Assembly (NCBI GenBank): GCA_009787625.1
Contig: WQSX01000005.1
Coordinates: 22,380-86,379, forward strand
Direction: 5' to 3'
DNA from: Oscillospiraceae bacterium
GTDB taxonomy: Bacteria; Bacillota; Clostridia; Oscillospirales; Oscillospiraceae
Length of the DNA: 64,000 bases
In this document: piece by piece, positions 8,332 through 16,578 of the stretch
How positions within the stretch are numbered: position 1 is the first letter of the stretch
Layout: each line of letters begins with the position of its first letter
Notes under the pieces: generated by a model
Seen by the model: the letters and a program-made list of their open reading frames with translations, nothing else
Database searches by the model: none
Told to the model about the DNA's origin: nothing
Made by a program: the position numbers and the translations under genes

Positions 8332-8359
8332 ATATTATCATATGATTTCACGTTGTCAA
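8332..8359 (-). promoter_or_regulatory. Promoter of the fabT-fab-acc operon
   Basis: TTGACA on the minus strand (8359-8354), a 16-nt spacer and TAATAT (8337-8332). This is a near-consensus vegetative promoter about 100 bp upstream of the fabT start and directly next to the inverted-repeat operator. The rest of this 400-bp divergent region holds the pduL promoter and leader. Confidence 0.75.
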
Positions 8360-8458
8360 GTATTTTTTGTCAGTTGGGTGGTTTTTGGGTTTTCGGCTCA
8401 CCTTGTTTGGTCGCCCTATAATCATGTTGTGGCGTATATGGGTTTTGCGTATATATTG

Positions 8459-8497
8459 TTGACAAGTGAATAATTTCTGTTTAGTATATAGTACCAA
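8459..8497 (+). promoter_or_regulatory. Promoter of pduL with an overlapping operator-like site
   Basis: TTGACA (8459-8464), a 17-nt spacer and TAGTAT (8482-8487). The bases 8481-8497 read TTAGT-N7-ACCAA, the same spacing as the fabT operator (TTAGT-N7-ACTAA) with a single mismatch in the second half, and the first seven bases (TTAGTAT) are identical. The site covers the -10 box, so the FabT-like protein could also repress pduL. The promoter is well supported; the operator is an inference. Confidence 0.65.
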
Positions 8498-8539
8498 GTA
8501 GTGGTGCGGTAAAATTAAAGTTTACAACTTAAATATTCA

Positions 8540-8579
8540 TTGGCAAGAACGCCAAAAATTTAACTATATCTTGCGTTTT
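8540..8579 (+). promoter_or_regulatory. Possible attenuator hairpins in the pduL leader
   Basis: GCAAGA (8543-8548) can pair with TCTTGC (8569-8574), which is followed by GTTTTTCT, a weak terminator shape. A competing small hairpin, TTGGC (8540-8544) with GCCAA (8551-8555), uses the same left arm. Mutually exclusive stems suggest attenuation, but the stem is only 6 bp with a 20-nt loop. Confidence 0.3.
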
Positions 8580-8639
8580 TCTGCAACTGGTGATAAAATA
8601 ATTATTGTAAAAAATAAATTTGCGAGAGGATTCATTTAT

Positions 8640-9215
8640 ATGGCTGATAAGAAAATTTTAATCGAAGGTTCAGGCAAACATTGTCACGTATCACAGGCGA
8701 CACTTTACAAACTTTTTGGCGACGGCTTTGAAATGGTAAATAAAAAGGAATTGTCACAACCCGGTCAGTATGCGACACCCCACAAAATTACGGTTGTTGG
8801 TCCGAAGAGGTCTACAGATGTTACAATCCTCGGTCCTTGCAGAAATGCCGACCAAATCGAACTTTCACAGACAGATGCCACTGCAATTGGGCTTAACCCG
8901 CCAATCCGCGAAAGTGGTGACCTCGCAGGCAGCCCCGGCTGTAAGCTCGTTGGTCCGGAGGGTGAAATCGAAATCAAAGAGGGTGTCATAATCGCGAAGA
9001 GGCACATCCACTTTACAGTTGAAGATGCCGCAGCACTTGGTGTTAAAGACAAGCAAATAGTCAAAGTTAAAGTCGGCGGTGACCGTGCGCTGATTTTTGA
9101 TGAAGTGGTTGCAAGGGTGAACCCCGAATATGCCACAGCAATGCACTTAGATTATGACGAGTATAACGCCGCCGCACTCTCAGGCTCAAACAGCACAGGC
9201 GAACTGATAGTATAA
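8640..9215 (+). CDS. pduL: Phosphate propanoyltransferase PduL-type phosphotransacylase
   Basis: 191 residues. PduL enzymes interconvert acyl-CoA and acyl phosphate and replace Pta in many Clostridia. Seen here are the zinc-ligand HCHVS near residue 15, the conserved TILGPCR, RESGDLAGSPG, and the second metal motif AKRHIHF. ATG 8640 follows GAGAGGA by about 10 nt; in-frame starts further upstream lie in the leader and are not needed. There is no N-terminal encapsulation peptide and no microcompartment gene nearby, so a housekeeping acetyl phosphate role with an acetate kinase encoded elsewhere is most likely. A strong terminator follows. Confidence 0.92.
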   Translation: MADKKILIEGSGKHCHVSQATLYKLFGDGFEMVNKKELSQPGQYATPHKITVVGPKRSTDVTILGPCRNADQIELSQTDATAIGLNPPIRESGDLAGSPGCKLVGPEGEIEIKEGVIIAKRHIHFTVEDAAALGVKDKQIVKVKVGGDRALIFDEVVARVNPEYATAMHLDYDEYNAAALSGSNSTGELIV

Positions 9216-9224
9216 GAATAAAGC

Positions 9225-9257
9225 TAAAAAAAGTTGTCCTCTCGGACAACTTTTTAT
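9225..9257. terminator. Bidirectional terminator between pduL and secG
   Basis: AAAGTTGTCC and GGACAACTTT form a 10-bp stem with a TCTC loop, flanked by an A-run on the left and a T-run on the right. It can end pduL from the left and secG from the right. Confidence 0.88.
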
Positions 9258-9276
9258 TAGCCTGATAAAATCAGGA

Positions 9277-9513
9277 TTAATATACTAGATTGAGCACAAC
9301 AGTTAGGACTACAAATAGACCTGCGACCCATTTTGTTGCAAGAGCGAGCCTTGCATCGCGAGACTTGGCTTTGTTTTTAGCGAGGTAGGACTCATTCGCT
9401 CCTGTAAACGCTGAAAGTCCTGAGTTTTTTCCTGATTGCAAAATAATTACCAAAAGTAAAATCAGACAAACTACCAATTGAACAATTCCTATTACTATCA
9501 TTAATGGACCCAT
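9277..9513 (-). CDS. secG: Protein translocase subunit SecG
   Basis: 78 residues with two membrane segments (about residues 4-26 and 57-77) and the conserved cytoplasmic loop with LQSGKNSGLSAFTGA between them, typical of SecG. It supports SecYEG-mediated protein export. ATG 9513 follows AAAGGAG at 9 nt; a longer reading to 9615 adds a non-conserved basic stretch and is rejected. It has its own promoter and is not in an operon with rnr or smpB here. Confidence 0.92.
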   Translation of the reverse strand: MGPLMIVIGIVQLVVCLILLLVIILQSGKNSGLSAFTGANESYLAKNKAKSRDARLALATKWVAGLFVVLTVVLNLVY

Positions 9514-9562
9514 TATAACTAACTCCTTTAATACTATATGTACGCAAGCTCTGTATAAACGC

Positions 9563-9591
9563 TTGCTTTTTAAGACAGTGCATGATATATT
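9563..9591 (+). promoter_or_regulatory. Promoter of the tatD operon
   Basis: TTGCTT (9563-9568), 17-nt spacer, TATATT (9586-9591). Its -10 box overlaps the -10 box of the divergent secG promoter by two bases (9586-9587), so the two promoters cannot easily be occupied together. Confidence 0.6.
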
Positions 9592-9609
9592 ACCATGATG
9601 CAGCGTCAA
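9582..9609 (-). promoter_or_regulatory. Promoter of secG
   Basis: On the minus strand TTGACG (9609-9604), 16-nt spacer and TATCAT (9587-9582). The transcript leader then carries a small hairpin, GCAAGC with GCTTGC (9544-9566), before the secG ribosome binding site. Confidence 0.6.
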
Positions 9610-9661
9610 TTGCAAGGATTTTTTTGAAGGGGCTGTATTTTTTTAGGAAGGCAAAACTCTG

Positions 9662-10423
9662 ATGTACTTTGATACCCATGCTCATTATTGCGATAAACGG
9701 TTTGACAGCGATAGAGATGATACTTTAATTTCTCTTAAACAGGCAGGAATTTCCTATGTTCTCAATGCAGGGAGCAGTGTTCGTTCCTCCAAGACGAGTC
9801 TGGAGCTTGCCGATAAATACGCATTTATCTATGCATCCTGTGGAGTTCACCCGCACGACAGTAAATCTATGACAGACGACACTACTGAAGAACTTGCAAG
9901 ATTGCTTATCCATCCTAAGGCTGTTGCCGTGGGCGAGATAGGTCTTGATTATCACTATGATTTTTCGCCGAGAGATGTTCAGCGTAAACGCTTTCGTGAG
10001 CAATTGGAGCTTGCACGTTTTTTGAAAAAGCCTGCTATAGTCCACGAGCGTGAGGCTTTTGAGGATACTCTGGAGATAGTTCGTGAGTTTCCCGATTTGA
10101 CGGGTGTTTTCCATTGTTTTTCAGGCAGTTTTGAATCCGCAAAGCTCCTCTTAAAACTCGGCTGGTCGCTTTCGTTTACGGGTGTCGTGACTTTCAAAAA
10201 CGCAAGGCGTGCAATTGAAGTGATAAAACATGCGCCTTCAGACAGGCTAATGCTTGAAACCGACTGCCCCTACATGGCGCCCGAGCCTTATCGTGGTAAG
10301 CGCAACAGCTCTCTGTATTTGCCGCAAATAGCGGAAAAGTTTGCTGAAGTCCGTGGGGTCACGGTCGAGGAAATAGCAGAGACCACAACTGCAAATGGGC
10401 TTAGGCTCTTTGGGATTAAGTGA
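9662..10423 (+). CDS. tatD: TatD-family metal-dependent hydrolase/DNase
   Basis: 253 residues, a TIM-barrel metallohydrolase. Metal ligands are visible in DTHAHY at the N-terminus, the Glu of GEIGLDYH (near residue 92), a His in VHEREAF, FHCFSG and the Asp in ETDCPYMAP. Members cut DNA 3'-5' or act as D-aminoacyl-tRNA deacylase relatives; the exact substrate cannot be told from sequence. AGGAAGG precedes the ATG. It is followed at 21 bp by an M42 peptidase gene and shares its transcript. Confidence 0.93.
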   Translation: MYFDTHAHYCDKRFDSDRDDTLISLKQAGISYVLNAGSSVRSSKTSLELADKYAFIYASCGVHPHDSKSMTDDTTEELARLLIHPKAVAVGEIGLDYHYDFSPRDVQRKRFREQLELARFLKKPAIVHEREAFEDTLEIVREFPDLTGVFHCFSGSFESAKLLLKLGWSLSFTGVVTFKNARRAIEVIKHAPSDRLMLETDCPYMAPEPYRGKRNSSLYLPQIAEKFAEVRGVTVEEIAETTTANGLRLFGIK

Positions 10424-10444
10424 TTATAAAAGGAGATAACCAAA

Positions 10445-11473
10445 ATGAATTTACCAAAACAATACTTCGTTGAGACACTTAGTAAAATTTTATCCATTGA
10501 CAGCCCAACAGGGTATACCGCTAAAGTTATCGCCCAAATTAAAGCTTATGTGGACGAAATTGGCTATGACAGCTACTGTACCAACAAGGGTAATCTTGTT
10601 GTAACTATTCCCGGTAAAAGCGACAAGACCGTTGGTATTTCAGCACATGTTGACACACTGGGCCTCGTTGTACGGGGGTTTAATTCGGACGGCACTTTGA
10701 GTTTCGAGCCTGTTGGCGGGCCTATTATGCCTACGCTGGACGGTGAATATTGCAATATTTACACCCGCTGGGGCGATGTATATACCGGAACTATATTGAC
10801 TAAATCACCTGCAATTCATGTGTTTGACAACGCTGTTGACATCAAGCGTGAGCAAAAGAATATGGCTATAAGACTCGATGAGGAAGTTAAAACAGATGCT
10901 GATGCAAAAAAACTCGGAATACTGCCGGGTGATTTCATATGTTACCACCCTAAAACGGTTATCACCGAGAAAGGTTTTATAAAGAGCAGATTTTTAGATG
11001 ACAAGCTCGCGGCGGCGATAATGCTCTGCCTGATGAAGCATTTTAAGGAAAACGGCATTGTGCCTGAGAATAATGTCCTTGCTATTTTCACCACATATGA
11101 AGAGGTCGGGCATGGGCTTAGTCATCTGCCGCAAGAGGTGAGTGAGTTTGTTGGTATCGACATGGGGTGCATAGGCTCTGACCTCAGCTGCACGGAGTAT
11201 GATGTCTCCATCTGCGCAAAGGATTCCACGGGTCCATATGACTACGAGTTGACTACCAGACTCATAAATTTGGCGAAAGATGCAAAGCTCTCATATGCCG
11301 TTGACGTTTACCCTCGCTACGGCTCTGATGTTTCCGCCGCCCGCTCTGCGGGGCATGATATAAAGGGGGCTTTGATTGGTCCCGGTGTCGCCGCCAGCCA
11401 CGGCATGGAGCGTAGTCACATCAAGGCAGTTGATAACGCTTGGAAACTTTTGTGTTTGTACTTAACAACATAG
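10445..11473 (+). CDS. M42-family metallo-aminopeptidase (stand-alone copy)
   Basis: 342 residues. The dinuclear zinc site of M42 peptidases is visible: SAHVDTLG near residue 65, the bridging Asp in RFLDDKLAAA, the catalytic Glu pair in TTYEEVGHG, the Asp in GIDMGC and the C-terminal ASHGMERSHIKA. M42 enzymes form dodecameric tetrahedral particles that remove N-terminal residues from peptides. This copy is clearly distinct from the three tandem copies at 32808-35844 (a longer insertion and YEEVGHG in place of QEEVG). AAGGAG precedes the start. Confidence 0.9.
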   Translation: MNLPKQYFVETLSKILSIDSPTGYTAKVIAQIKAYVDEIGYDSYCTNKGNLVVTIPGKSDKTVGISAHVDTLGLVVRGFNSDGTLSFEPVGGPIMPTLDGEYCNIYTRWGDVYTGTILTKSPAIHVFDNAVDIKREQKNMAIRLDEEVKTDADAKKLGILPGDFICYHPKTVITEKGFIKSRFLDDKLAAAIMLCLMKHFKENGIVPENNVLAIFTTYEEVGHGLSHLPQEVSEFVGIDMGCIGSDLSCTEYDVSICAKDSTGPYDYELTTRLINLAKDAKLSYAVDVYPRYGSDVSAARSAGHDIKGALIGPGVAASHGMERSHIKAVDNAWKLLCLYLTT

Positions 11474-11528
11474 AGAACCGCTGATAAGACAGGCGGAGAT
11501 TTTAGGAGTTGATTCTATAAAGCAGTTC

Positions 11529-12890
11529 ATGACAAAATTTGCTTCAGTAGATATGACAGATGGTGTACCGTGGAAAAAACTTATGCTTTTCACTGTGCCT
11601 CTGCTGATTGGCAATGTCTTTCAACAATTATACAGCACTGTTGATGCCATATTTCTCGGCAGATTCGTCGGTGACAATGCACTTGCGGCAATCGGCAGTT
11701 CGATGGCTATATTTTTTCTTATTTTAATGCTTGTAATGGGTGTGGCAATCGGTGCGGGGATAATGACTTCGCAGTATTTCGGTGCGAAAAGGCGTGAGGA
11801 TCTCTCGTACACAATCGGCACGTCAATCACCCTCACCGCAATTGTCGGTTTATTCCTCACCATTTTCGGACCGCTCGCAACAAGACCTGTGCTGATTTTG
11901 CTTGAAACTCCTACCGAAATACTTGAGGACAGCGTATTATACATGAATGTTCTGCTTTGGGGAATCTTGGGGCTTGCTTATTTTAACATGTTCTCAGGTT
12001 TGCTCCGAGGCATGGGTGAGGCTATTGCCCCGCTGATCTATCTGATAATCGCGAGTGTTTTGAACATTGCCCTGAACTTCGTGTTTATTGTTGTTCTTGG
12101 CATGGGCGTGTTCGGTGCGGCTATAGGTACGGTAATTGCACAGGCTTTCACGAGTGTGCTGTGCCTGCGTAAGCTGATGAAAATGCGCGATGTTTTTGAC
12201 ATGGGGTGGAAGTACTTAATACCTCAGAGAAAGTATGTCAGACAGGTTTTAAAGCTCGGAATTCCGTCGGGTGTGTCACAGGCAATATTTGCCGTGGCTA
12301 TGATGATTGTACAACCGCTTGTCAATGGGTTTGGTCCTACGTTTATCGCTGTGTACATCATCGTGATGCGGATTGATGGGTTTGTTGTTATGCCTGCTTT
12401 TTCGTTTGGTAATGCCATAACTGTTTATACAGGGCAAAATGTTGGGGCGGGAAAAATGGACCGCGTGGACAAGGGCATAAAGCAGTGTATAATCATGGCT
12501 CTTGCTGTGGCTGTTGTGTTAGTCTCCGGTGTTCTGGCTTTCGGCAGGGGGATAGCGGGTGCTTTCACCGAGACTCAGCAGGTCATTGACATGACAATGC
12601 AAATGTTATGGATACTTGCTCTTGGATACGTTGCATTTTCAGCAAACATTGTAGTTTGGGGCGTAATCCGAGGTGCAGGAGATGCCATATCGCCGCTCTG
12701 GGGGGCGCTTATAAATTCGGTGGTTGTGCGATTGCCCACTGCGTTTTTGTTTGTACATCTCTTGGGTACGCCTGATGCTATAATGTATTCTTTGTTGGCG
12801 GCTTGGATTAGTAACCTTATCATAGCGATAATAGTGCTTAAAATAGGCAAGTGGCGGAAGATGGGGTTGATTCGGAAACAGGAAACATAA
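11529..12890 (+). CDS. MATE-family multidrug/cation efflux protein
   Basis: 453 residues with about twelve hydrophobic segments arranged as two related halves. The N-terminus (PLLIGNVFQQLYSTVDAIFLGRFVG) is the classic MATE signature, and similar patterns recur in the second half (GIPSGVSQAIFAVAMMIVQP). MATE proteins export drugs or metabolites in exchange for Na+ or H+. The Shine-Dalgarno sequence is weak: AGGAG is 20 nt away. It ends 1 bp before the convergent yitT, with no terminator between them. Confidence 0.93.
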   Translation: MTKFASVDMTDGVPWKKLMLFTVPLLIGNVFQQLYSTVDAIFLGRFVGDNALAAIGSSMAIFFLILMLVMGVAIGAGIMTSQYFGAKRREDLSYTIGTSITLTAIVGLFLTIFGPLATRPVLILLETPTEILEDSVLYMNVLLWGILGLAYFNMFSGLLRGMGEAIAPLIYLIIASVLNIALNFVFIVVLGMGVFGAAIGTVIAQAFTSVLCLRKLMKMRDVFDMGWKYLIPQRKYVRQVLKLGIPSGVSQAIFAVAMMIVQPLVNGFGPTFIAVYIIVMRIDGFVVMPAFSFGNAITVYTGQNVGAGKMDRVDKGIKQCIIMALAVAVVLVSGVLAFGRGIAGAFTETQQVIDMTMQMLWILALGYVAFSANIVVWGVIRGAGDAISPLWGALINSVVVRLPTAFLFVHLLGTPDAIMYSLLAAWISNLIIAIIVLKIGKWRKMGLIRKQET

Positions 12891-12891
12891 T

Positions 12892-13770
12892 CTACAACTT
12901 CTTGATGAAGTTTCCACTTACGTCTATTTTGTTGTTGAATACTATAAATGCGCCGGGGTCGGTGCTTACTATTATCCGTTTTAGGCGGGGGACTTCGTAT
13001 TTTGAGATTACTGTTGTAAAGATGTGGGTATGCTGCCCTGAGTAGGCTCCTTTGCCTTCCCAGCATGTTGCACCGCGTCCGAGTTGTTCCATTACATCAC
13101 TCACAGCGTCGGGGTTTTTTGTGAAGATAAGTGCGCTTGTTTTGATGTTTTGATAATAGGTGTGGTCAAGTGTTAGCGCATAGATTGTGGTGAACAGTGC
13201 TGAGTATATTACTGTGTTCAGGTCATAACGAATCAGCCCGTAGCTATACACAAATGCGCCTATGATGAGCGAGACTTTCCCCACTGTAAATGTGGGGTAT
13301 TTTATTGAGCAATATACTCCTATAAGGTCGGAGCCGCCGCCTGTACCGCCACAACGAAGTGTAAACCCTGCACCAAATCCGGCGATTGCACCGCCTACAA
13401 TTGTCGCTGTGAGTGTTTCGTATATTAGTGGTTCTTCAGGTATTGGTATAATTGACAGCGCGAATGTCACGAAGATTATATTGATGACAGATTTGATGGG
13501 TAGGGTTTTGTTTGTGACGCGCAGTACCATTATCATCAGTGGTATGTTCATGATTAAAAGCGCCATGCCTGTCAGGTTAAAGTTTTGCGGCATTTCAAGC
13601 GGCGTGTATGTGGTTAGTATCGCTTCTATAACTTGGGCAACTCCTGTGAGTGTGCCGCTATAGAGGTGATGCGGCACGATGATTATATTGATGGCGACGG
13701 CGAAGAGCAATAACCCAAACAACGACCCGGCATAGCCCGCCAAGATGTTGTATACTTTTTTGTTTTTCAT
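12892..13770 (-). CDS. YitT-family membrane protein (DUF161 plus DUF2179)
   Basis: 292 residues. The first 200 form five or six membrane segments with the family-typical VPHHLYSGTLTGVAQ and GFGAGFTLRCGGTGGGSDLIG; the C-terminal 90 residues are the soluble DUF2179 domain (GATCWEGKGAYSGQHTHI). Function is not established; the family is common in Firmicutes. The ATG follows AAAGGAAGG. It lies 65 bp downstream of the tRNA terminator, so it has either its own weak promoter or read-through. Confidence 0.9.
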   Translation of the reverse strand: MKNKKVYNILAGYAGSLFGLLLFAVAINIIIVPHHLYSGTLTGVAQVIEAILTTYTPLEMPQNFNLTGMALLIMNIPLMIMVLRVTNKTLPIKSVINIIFVTFALSIIPIPEEPLIYETLTATIVGGAIAGFGAGFTLRCGGTGGGSDLIGVYCSIKYPTFTVGKVSLIIGAFVYSYGLIRYDLNTVIYSALFTTIYALTLDHTYYQNIKTSALIFTKNPDAVSDVMEQLGRGATCWEGKGAYSGQHTHIFTTVISKYEVPRLKRIIVSTDPGAFIVFNNKIDVSGNFIKKL

Positions 13771-13834
13771 TTTCGTAACACCTTCCTTTAGTTTATTCTA
13801 GTAATCGTGGTATCAACTTTTTATGACTGAAATT

Positions 13835-13875
13835 AAAAAAAGCATCGAAAACCTTGTGTTTCCAATACTTTCGAT
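13835..13875 (-). terminator. Terminator of the tRNA-Ala/tRNA-Ile transcript
   Basis: On the minus strand ATCGAAA and TTTCGAT form a 7-bp outer stem with an 18-nt inner part that contains another 3-bp pairing, followed by GC and a run of seven T. It sits 6 bp after the tRNA-Ile CCA end. Confidence 0.7.
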
Positions 13876-13881
13876 ACACTC

Positions 13882-13958
13882 TGGTGGGCCCAAGAAGACT
13901 TGAACTTCCGACCTCACGATTATCAGTCGTGCGCTCTAACCAGCTGAGCTATGGGCCC
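13882..13958 (-). tRNA. tRNA-Ile (anticodon GAT)
   Basis: A 77-nt cloverleaf on the minus strand. The acceptor stem is GGGCCCA with TGGGCCC, discriminator A and an encoded CCA. The D-arm has AGCTCAGCTGGTTAGAGC, the anticodon loop CTGATAA gives GAT, and the T-loop is TTCAAGT. It lies 27 bp downstream of tRNA-Ala. This pair is often found inside rRNA operons, but no rRNA is present here. Confidence 0.95.
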
Positions 13959-13985
13959 CCACGAGCGCTCGTTTTGCGGGGAAAA

Positions 13986-14061
13986 TGGTGGAGATGAGCG
14001 GAATCGAACCGCTGACCCCCTGCTTGCAAAGCAGGTGCTCTCCCAGCTGAGCTACACCCCC
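13986..14061 (-). tRNA. tRNA-Ala (anticodon TGC)
   Basis: A 76-nt cloverleaf on the minus strand with acceptor GGGGGTG paired to CATCTCC (two G-T pairs), D-arm AGCTCAGCTGGGAGAGC, anticodon loop TTTGCAA (TGC), T-loop TTCGATT and an encoded CCA. It is the first gene after a strong promoter and is co-transcribed with tRNA-Ile. Confidence 0.96.
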
Positions 14062-14105
14062 ATATTCGTGCATCCACGCACAAACCGATAAACAAGCGCC
14101 CGAAT

Positions 14106-14134
14106 AATTTACCACTTTTGCGCGCAGTTGTCAA
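14106..14134 (-). promoter_or_regulatory. Promoter of the tRNA pair
   Basis: TTGACA (14134-14129), 17-nt spacer, TAAATT (14111-14106), about 45 bp upstream of the mature tRNA-Ala 5' end. The spacing and consensus fit a stable RNA promoter. Confidence 0.75.
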
Positions 14135-14165
14135 GATATATTCTAAGATTTTTTCGTCATTTTTT

Positions 14166-14195
14166 CGTCATTCTGCGCACAATCCTCAGAATGAC
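14166..14195. repeat. Short inverted repeat of the GTCATTCTG family
   Basis: CGTCATTCTG starts at 14166. GTCATTCTG (14167-14175) and CAGAATGAC (14187-14195) are perfect 9-bp arms around an 11-nt loop. The segment GTCATTCTGCGC recurs on the minus strand at 40939-40966. CGTCATT also occurs as a second partial copy just before this one, at 14155. Confidence 0.65.
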
Positions 14196-14225
14196 AGGTC
14201 ATGGAGTCGTTTCATAGAGAATCGG

Positions 14226-14258
14226 GCGAGGGGGCTTTTATTGACAAAGCCCCTCGTC
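14226..14258. terminator. GC-rich hairpin after the oligosaccharide operon
   Basis: GCGAGGGGGCTTT and AAAGCCCCTCGTC form a stem of about 12 bp with one bulge. It lies 35 bp downstream of the GH3 gene, the last gene of the operon. It lacks a T-run on the minus strand, so it may stabilise the 3' end rather than end transcription by itself. Confidence 0.45.
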
Positions 14259-14291
14259 CGCGCCTGTTTAATTTTGAACTTAACCATTGAT

Positions 14292-16535
14292 TTATCCCAA
14301 CTCTTTATCAAGCATCTCCTGTGTAATGTACATTCCGCTGAACATGCCTAATGAGCGAATCGGCATTTCCTTTAAAACGGCAACAAACATTTCCTCCTTG
14401 GGACTAAGATTATCAGCGCCATCGTTTTCCAAAGGAGCACTGCCCTTATACTTTTCTATGAGAGCGGCACCTTTGGGGTCTTGCATAAGCTCCATCACAG
14501 TGGAGTTAAGCGTGATCGGGCGAACAATCGGAACTGTCGGGTTTACTGAAATGTCTTGACATAGTCGAATGTCCTGCGATGACGCACCTACCAGTATGCC
14601 ATAGGTTCCACCGTCTAAACGCCACTCCTTGCGGTCTGCATCATAAAACGCAAATGAGCGCTTGCCCAGTGTGAATAAAACAGTTTTTTCCTCACCGGGG
14701 CTGAGGCTTATTTTTTTGAAGCCCTTTAGCTCCTTAATTGGGCGAACAACGGTCTCCATTTTAGATGAAATGTACAGTTGCACAATTTCCTTGCCTGCGA
14801 CCTTGCCTGTATTTTTCACCTTGACTGAGACATTTATAGTATCAGTGTCAAGCGCATCTGATTTGTCAACGCTGATATCAGAATAGGTGAAATTAGTGTA
14901 ACTCAGTCCATGCCCGAACGGGAACAGTACAGGCATTTCTTTTTTATCGTAATAACGGTAGCCTACGAAAACGCCTTCGCGGTATTCCACCTTGTCTCGC
15001 TCGCCGGGGAAGTTTAGATGTGATGGATTGTCTTGCAAACGCAATGGGAATGTCTCAGCCAGCTTGCCTGACGGGTTGACCGCCCCGCTGAGAACATCCA
15101 TGACTGCGGCTCCCGCAGCCTGCCCACCCAAATATGCCTCCACTACTGATTTGACATTGCAAATCCACGGCATTTCAATAGGACTTCCGTTGTGAAGAAC
15201 TACAACCGTATTGGGCTGTGTCTTTGCAACTTCCACTATAAGCTCAATCTGGTTTGCGGGCAAGTTCATATGTGTGCGGTCGTAGCCCTCAGACTCATAG
15301 CGATCCGGCAGTCCTGCGAATATCACGCAAACATCGTTCTCGCTTGCATGTTTCACTGCATCGCTAAGTAATTTCGAATCTGTATCGTCATCATCTATGA
15401 GGAATCCTTTTGTGTAGGATGCGTTATCAAATATCCCTATTAGTTCTTTTGCGGGCGTTACTTTAAATGGGTTGATATTTGAACTTCCTCCGCCTTGGAA
15501 TCTGGGTCTTTCGAAGAACTCGCCTATGAACGCAACTTTTTTATCTTTCGATATAGGCAATATGGAGTCTTCATTTTTCAGAAGAACTATGCACTGCCCT
15601 GCAATGCGGCGGGCAATCTCATCATTTTTATTTAAATCGAGAGGATACTTTTCTTTTTGCTCCGCTGTTACAACTGTTTTAAATGTAATGTTTAGTATGC
15701 GTTCAACTGCTTTATCTAGCACTGTTTCATCTAGCTTGCCTGATTTTACAGCTTCTACGATAATGGCATCGTTCACACCTCGTGATGTTGGCATTTCGAG
15801 CTCCAATCCTGCGGCAAGCCCGTCAACACGGTCGTTGACAGCACCCCAGTCACTCACAACGAAGCCATCAAATCCCCATTCATTCCTCAAGATGTCTGTC
15901 AACAGATACTCGTTTTCAGAGGCGAATACTCCATTCACTTTATTATAGGAACACATTATGGTTGTGGGTTTTGCTTCCTTAACTGCCTCTTCAAACGGTG
16001 CGAGATATATTTCCCTGAGTGTGCGCTCATCAACTTCGGAACTTATTGTCATACGCAGTGTTTCTTGTTCGTTTGCCACATAGTGTTTTAGGGATGTGCC
16101 GACGCCTGTTTTTTGCACGCCATTAATATGTGCAACTGACATTTTTCCCGAAAGATACGGATCTTCTGAAAAATACTCAAAATTTCTGCCGCACAGGGGA
16201 GAGCGCTTAATATTTGTGCCCGGTCCCAGTAAGATTGACACATCTTCCGCTATGCATTCTGCGGCGATTGCCTTGCCCATTTCCGCAATCAAGTCCTCGT
16301 CAAAGGAACTGGCGGTAGCACATGCCGTTGGAAAACATGTGGCAGGTACACTTTCATGCAGCCCCAAGTGGTCTGAATGAGCTTTCTGCTTGCGTAAACC
16401 ATGGGGGCCGTCAGCTACAAAAATCGATGGGACACCGAGTCTCTCTACAATTTTTGTTTCCCAAGCTGTTTGCCCCGAGCAAAGTGACGCTTTTTCTTCC
16501 AAAGTCATTTCCGATACGATTTTCTTGATGTCCAT
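14292..16535 (-). CDS. Family 3 glycoside hydrolase, beta-glucosidase type
   Basis: 747 residues from ATG 16535, which follows GGAGG by 7 nt. The order is the GH3 N-terminal TIM barrel (about 1-310), the GH3 C-terminal domain (about 340-570) and a fibronectin-III-like domain (about 600-680). The catalytic nucleophile is the Asp of GFVVSDWGAV. The LCSGQTAWETK opening and ADGPHGLRKQ substrate loop match clostridial beta-glucosidases. There is no signal peptide, so it acts in the cytosol on imported oligosaccharides. It is the last gene of the operon; beta-xylosidase activity is an alternative that sequence cannot exclude. Confidence 0.9.
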   Translation of the reverse strand: MDIKKIVSEMTLEEKASLCSGQTAWETKIVERLGVPSIFVADGPHGLRKQKAHSDHLGLHESVPATCFPTACATASSFDEDLIAEMGKAIAAECIAEDVSILLGPGTNIKRSPLCGRNFEYFSEDPYLSGKMSVAHINGVQKTGVGTSLKHYVANEQETLRMTISSEVDERTLREIYLAPFEEAVKEAKPTTIMCSYNKVNGVFASENEYLLTDILRNEWGFDGFVVSDWGAVNDRVDGLAAGLELEMPTSRGVNDAIIVEAVKSGKLDETVLDKAVERILNITFKTVVTAEQKEKYPLDLNKNDEIARRIAGQCIVLLKNEDSILPISKDKKVAFIGEFFERPRFQGGGSSNINPFKVTPAKELIGIFDNASYTKGFLIDDDDTDSKLLSDAVKHASENDVCVIFAGLPDRYESEGYDRTHMNLPANQIELIVEVAKTQPNTVVVLHNGSPIEMPWICNVKSVVEAYLGGQAAGAAVMDVLSGAVNPSGKLAETFPLRLQDNPSHLNFPGERDKVEYREGVFVGYRYYDKKEMPVLFPFGHGLSYTNFTYSDISVDKSDALDTDTINVSVKVKNTGKVAGKEIVQLYISSKMETVVRPIKELKGFKKISLSPGEEKTVLFTLGKRSFAFYDADRKEWRLDGGTYGILVGASSQDIRLCQDISVNPTVPIVRPITLNSTVMELMQDPKGAALIEKYKGSAPLENDGADNLSPKEEMFVAVLKEMPIRSLGMFSGMYITQEMLDKELG

Positions 16536-16578
16536 GTATTTACCTCCAAAATTTTTATTTTCAAATCCAATATTTCGC

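Noticed and set aside
13882..14061. Part of an rRNA operon (Ile-Ala spacer tRNAs)
   Set aside because: The order is Ala then Ile with a promoter right before and a terminator right after, and no 16S or 23S sequence flanks them.
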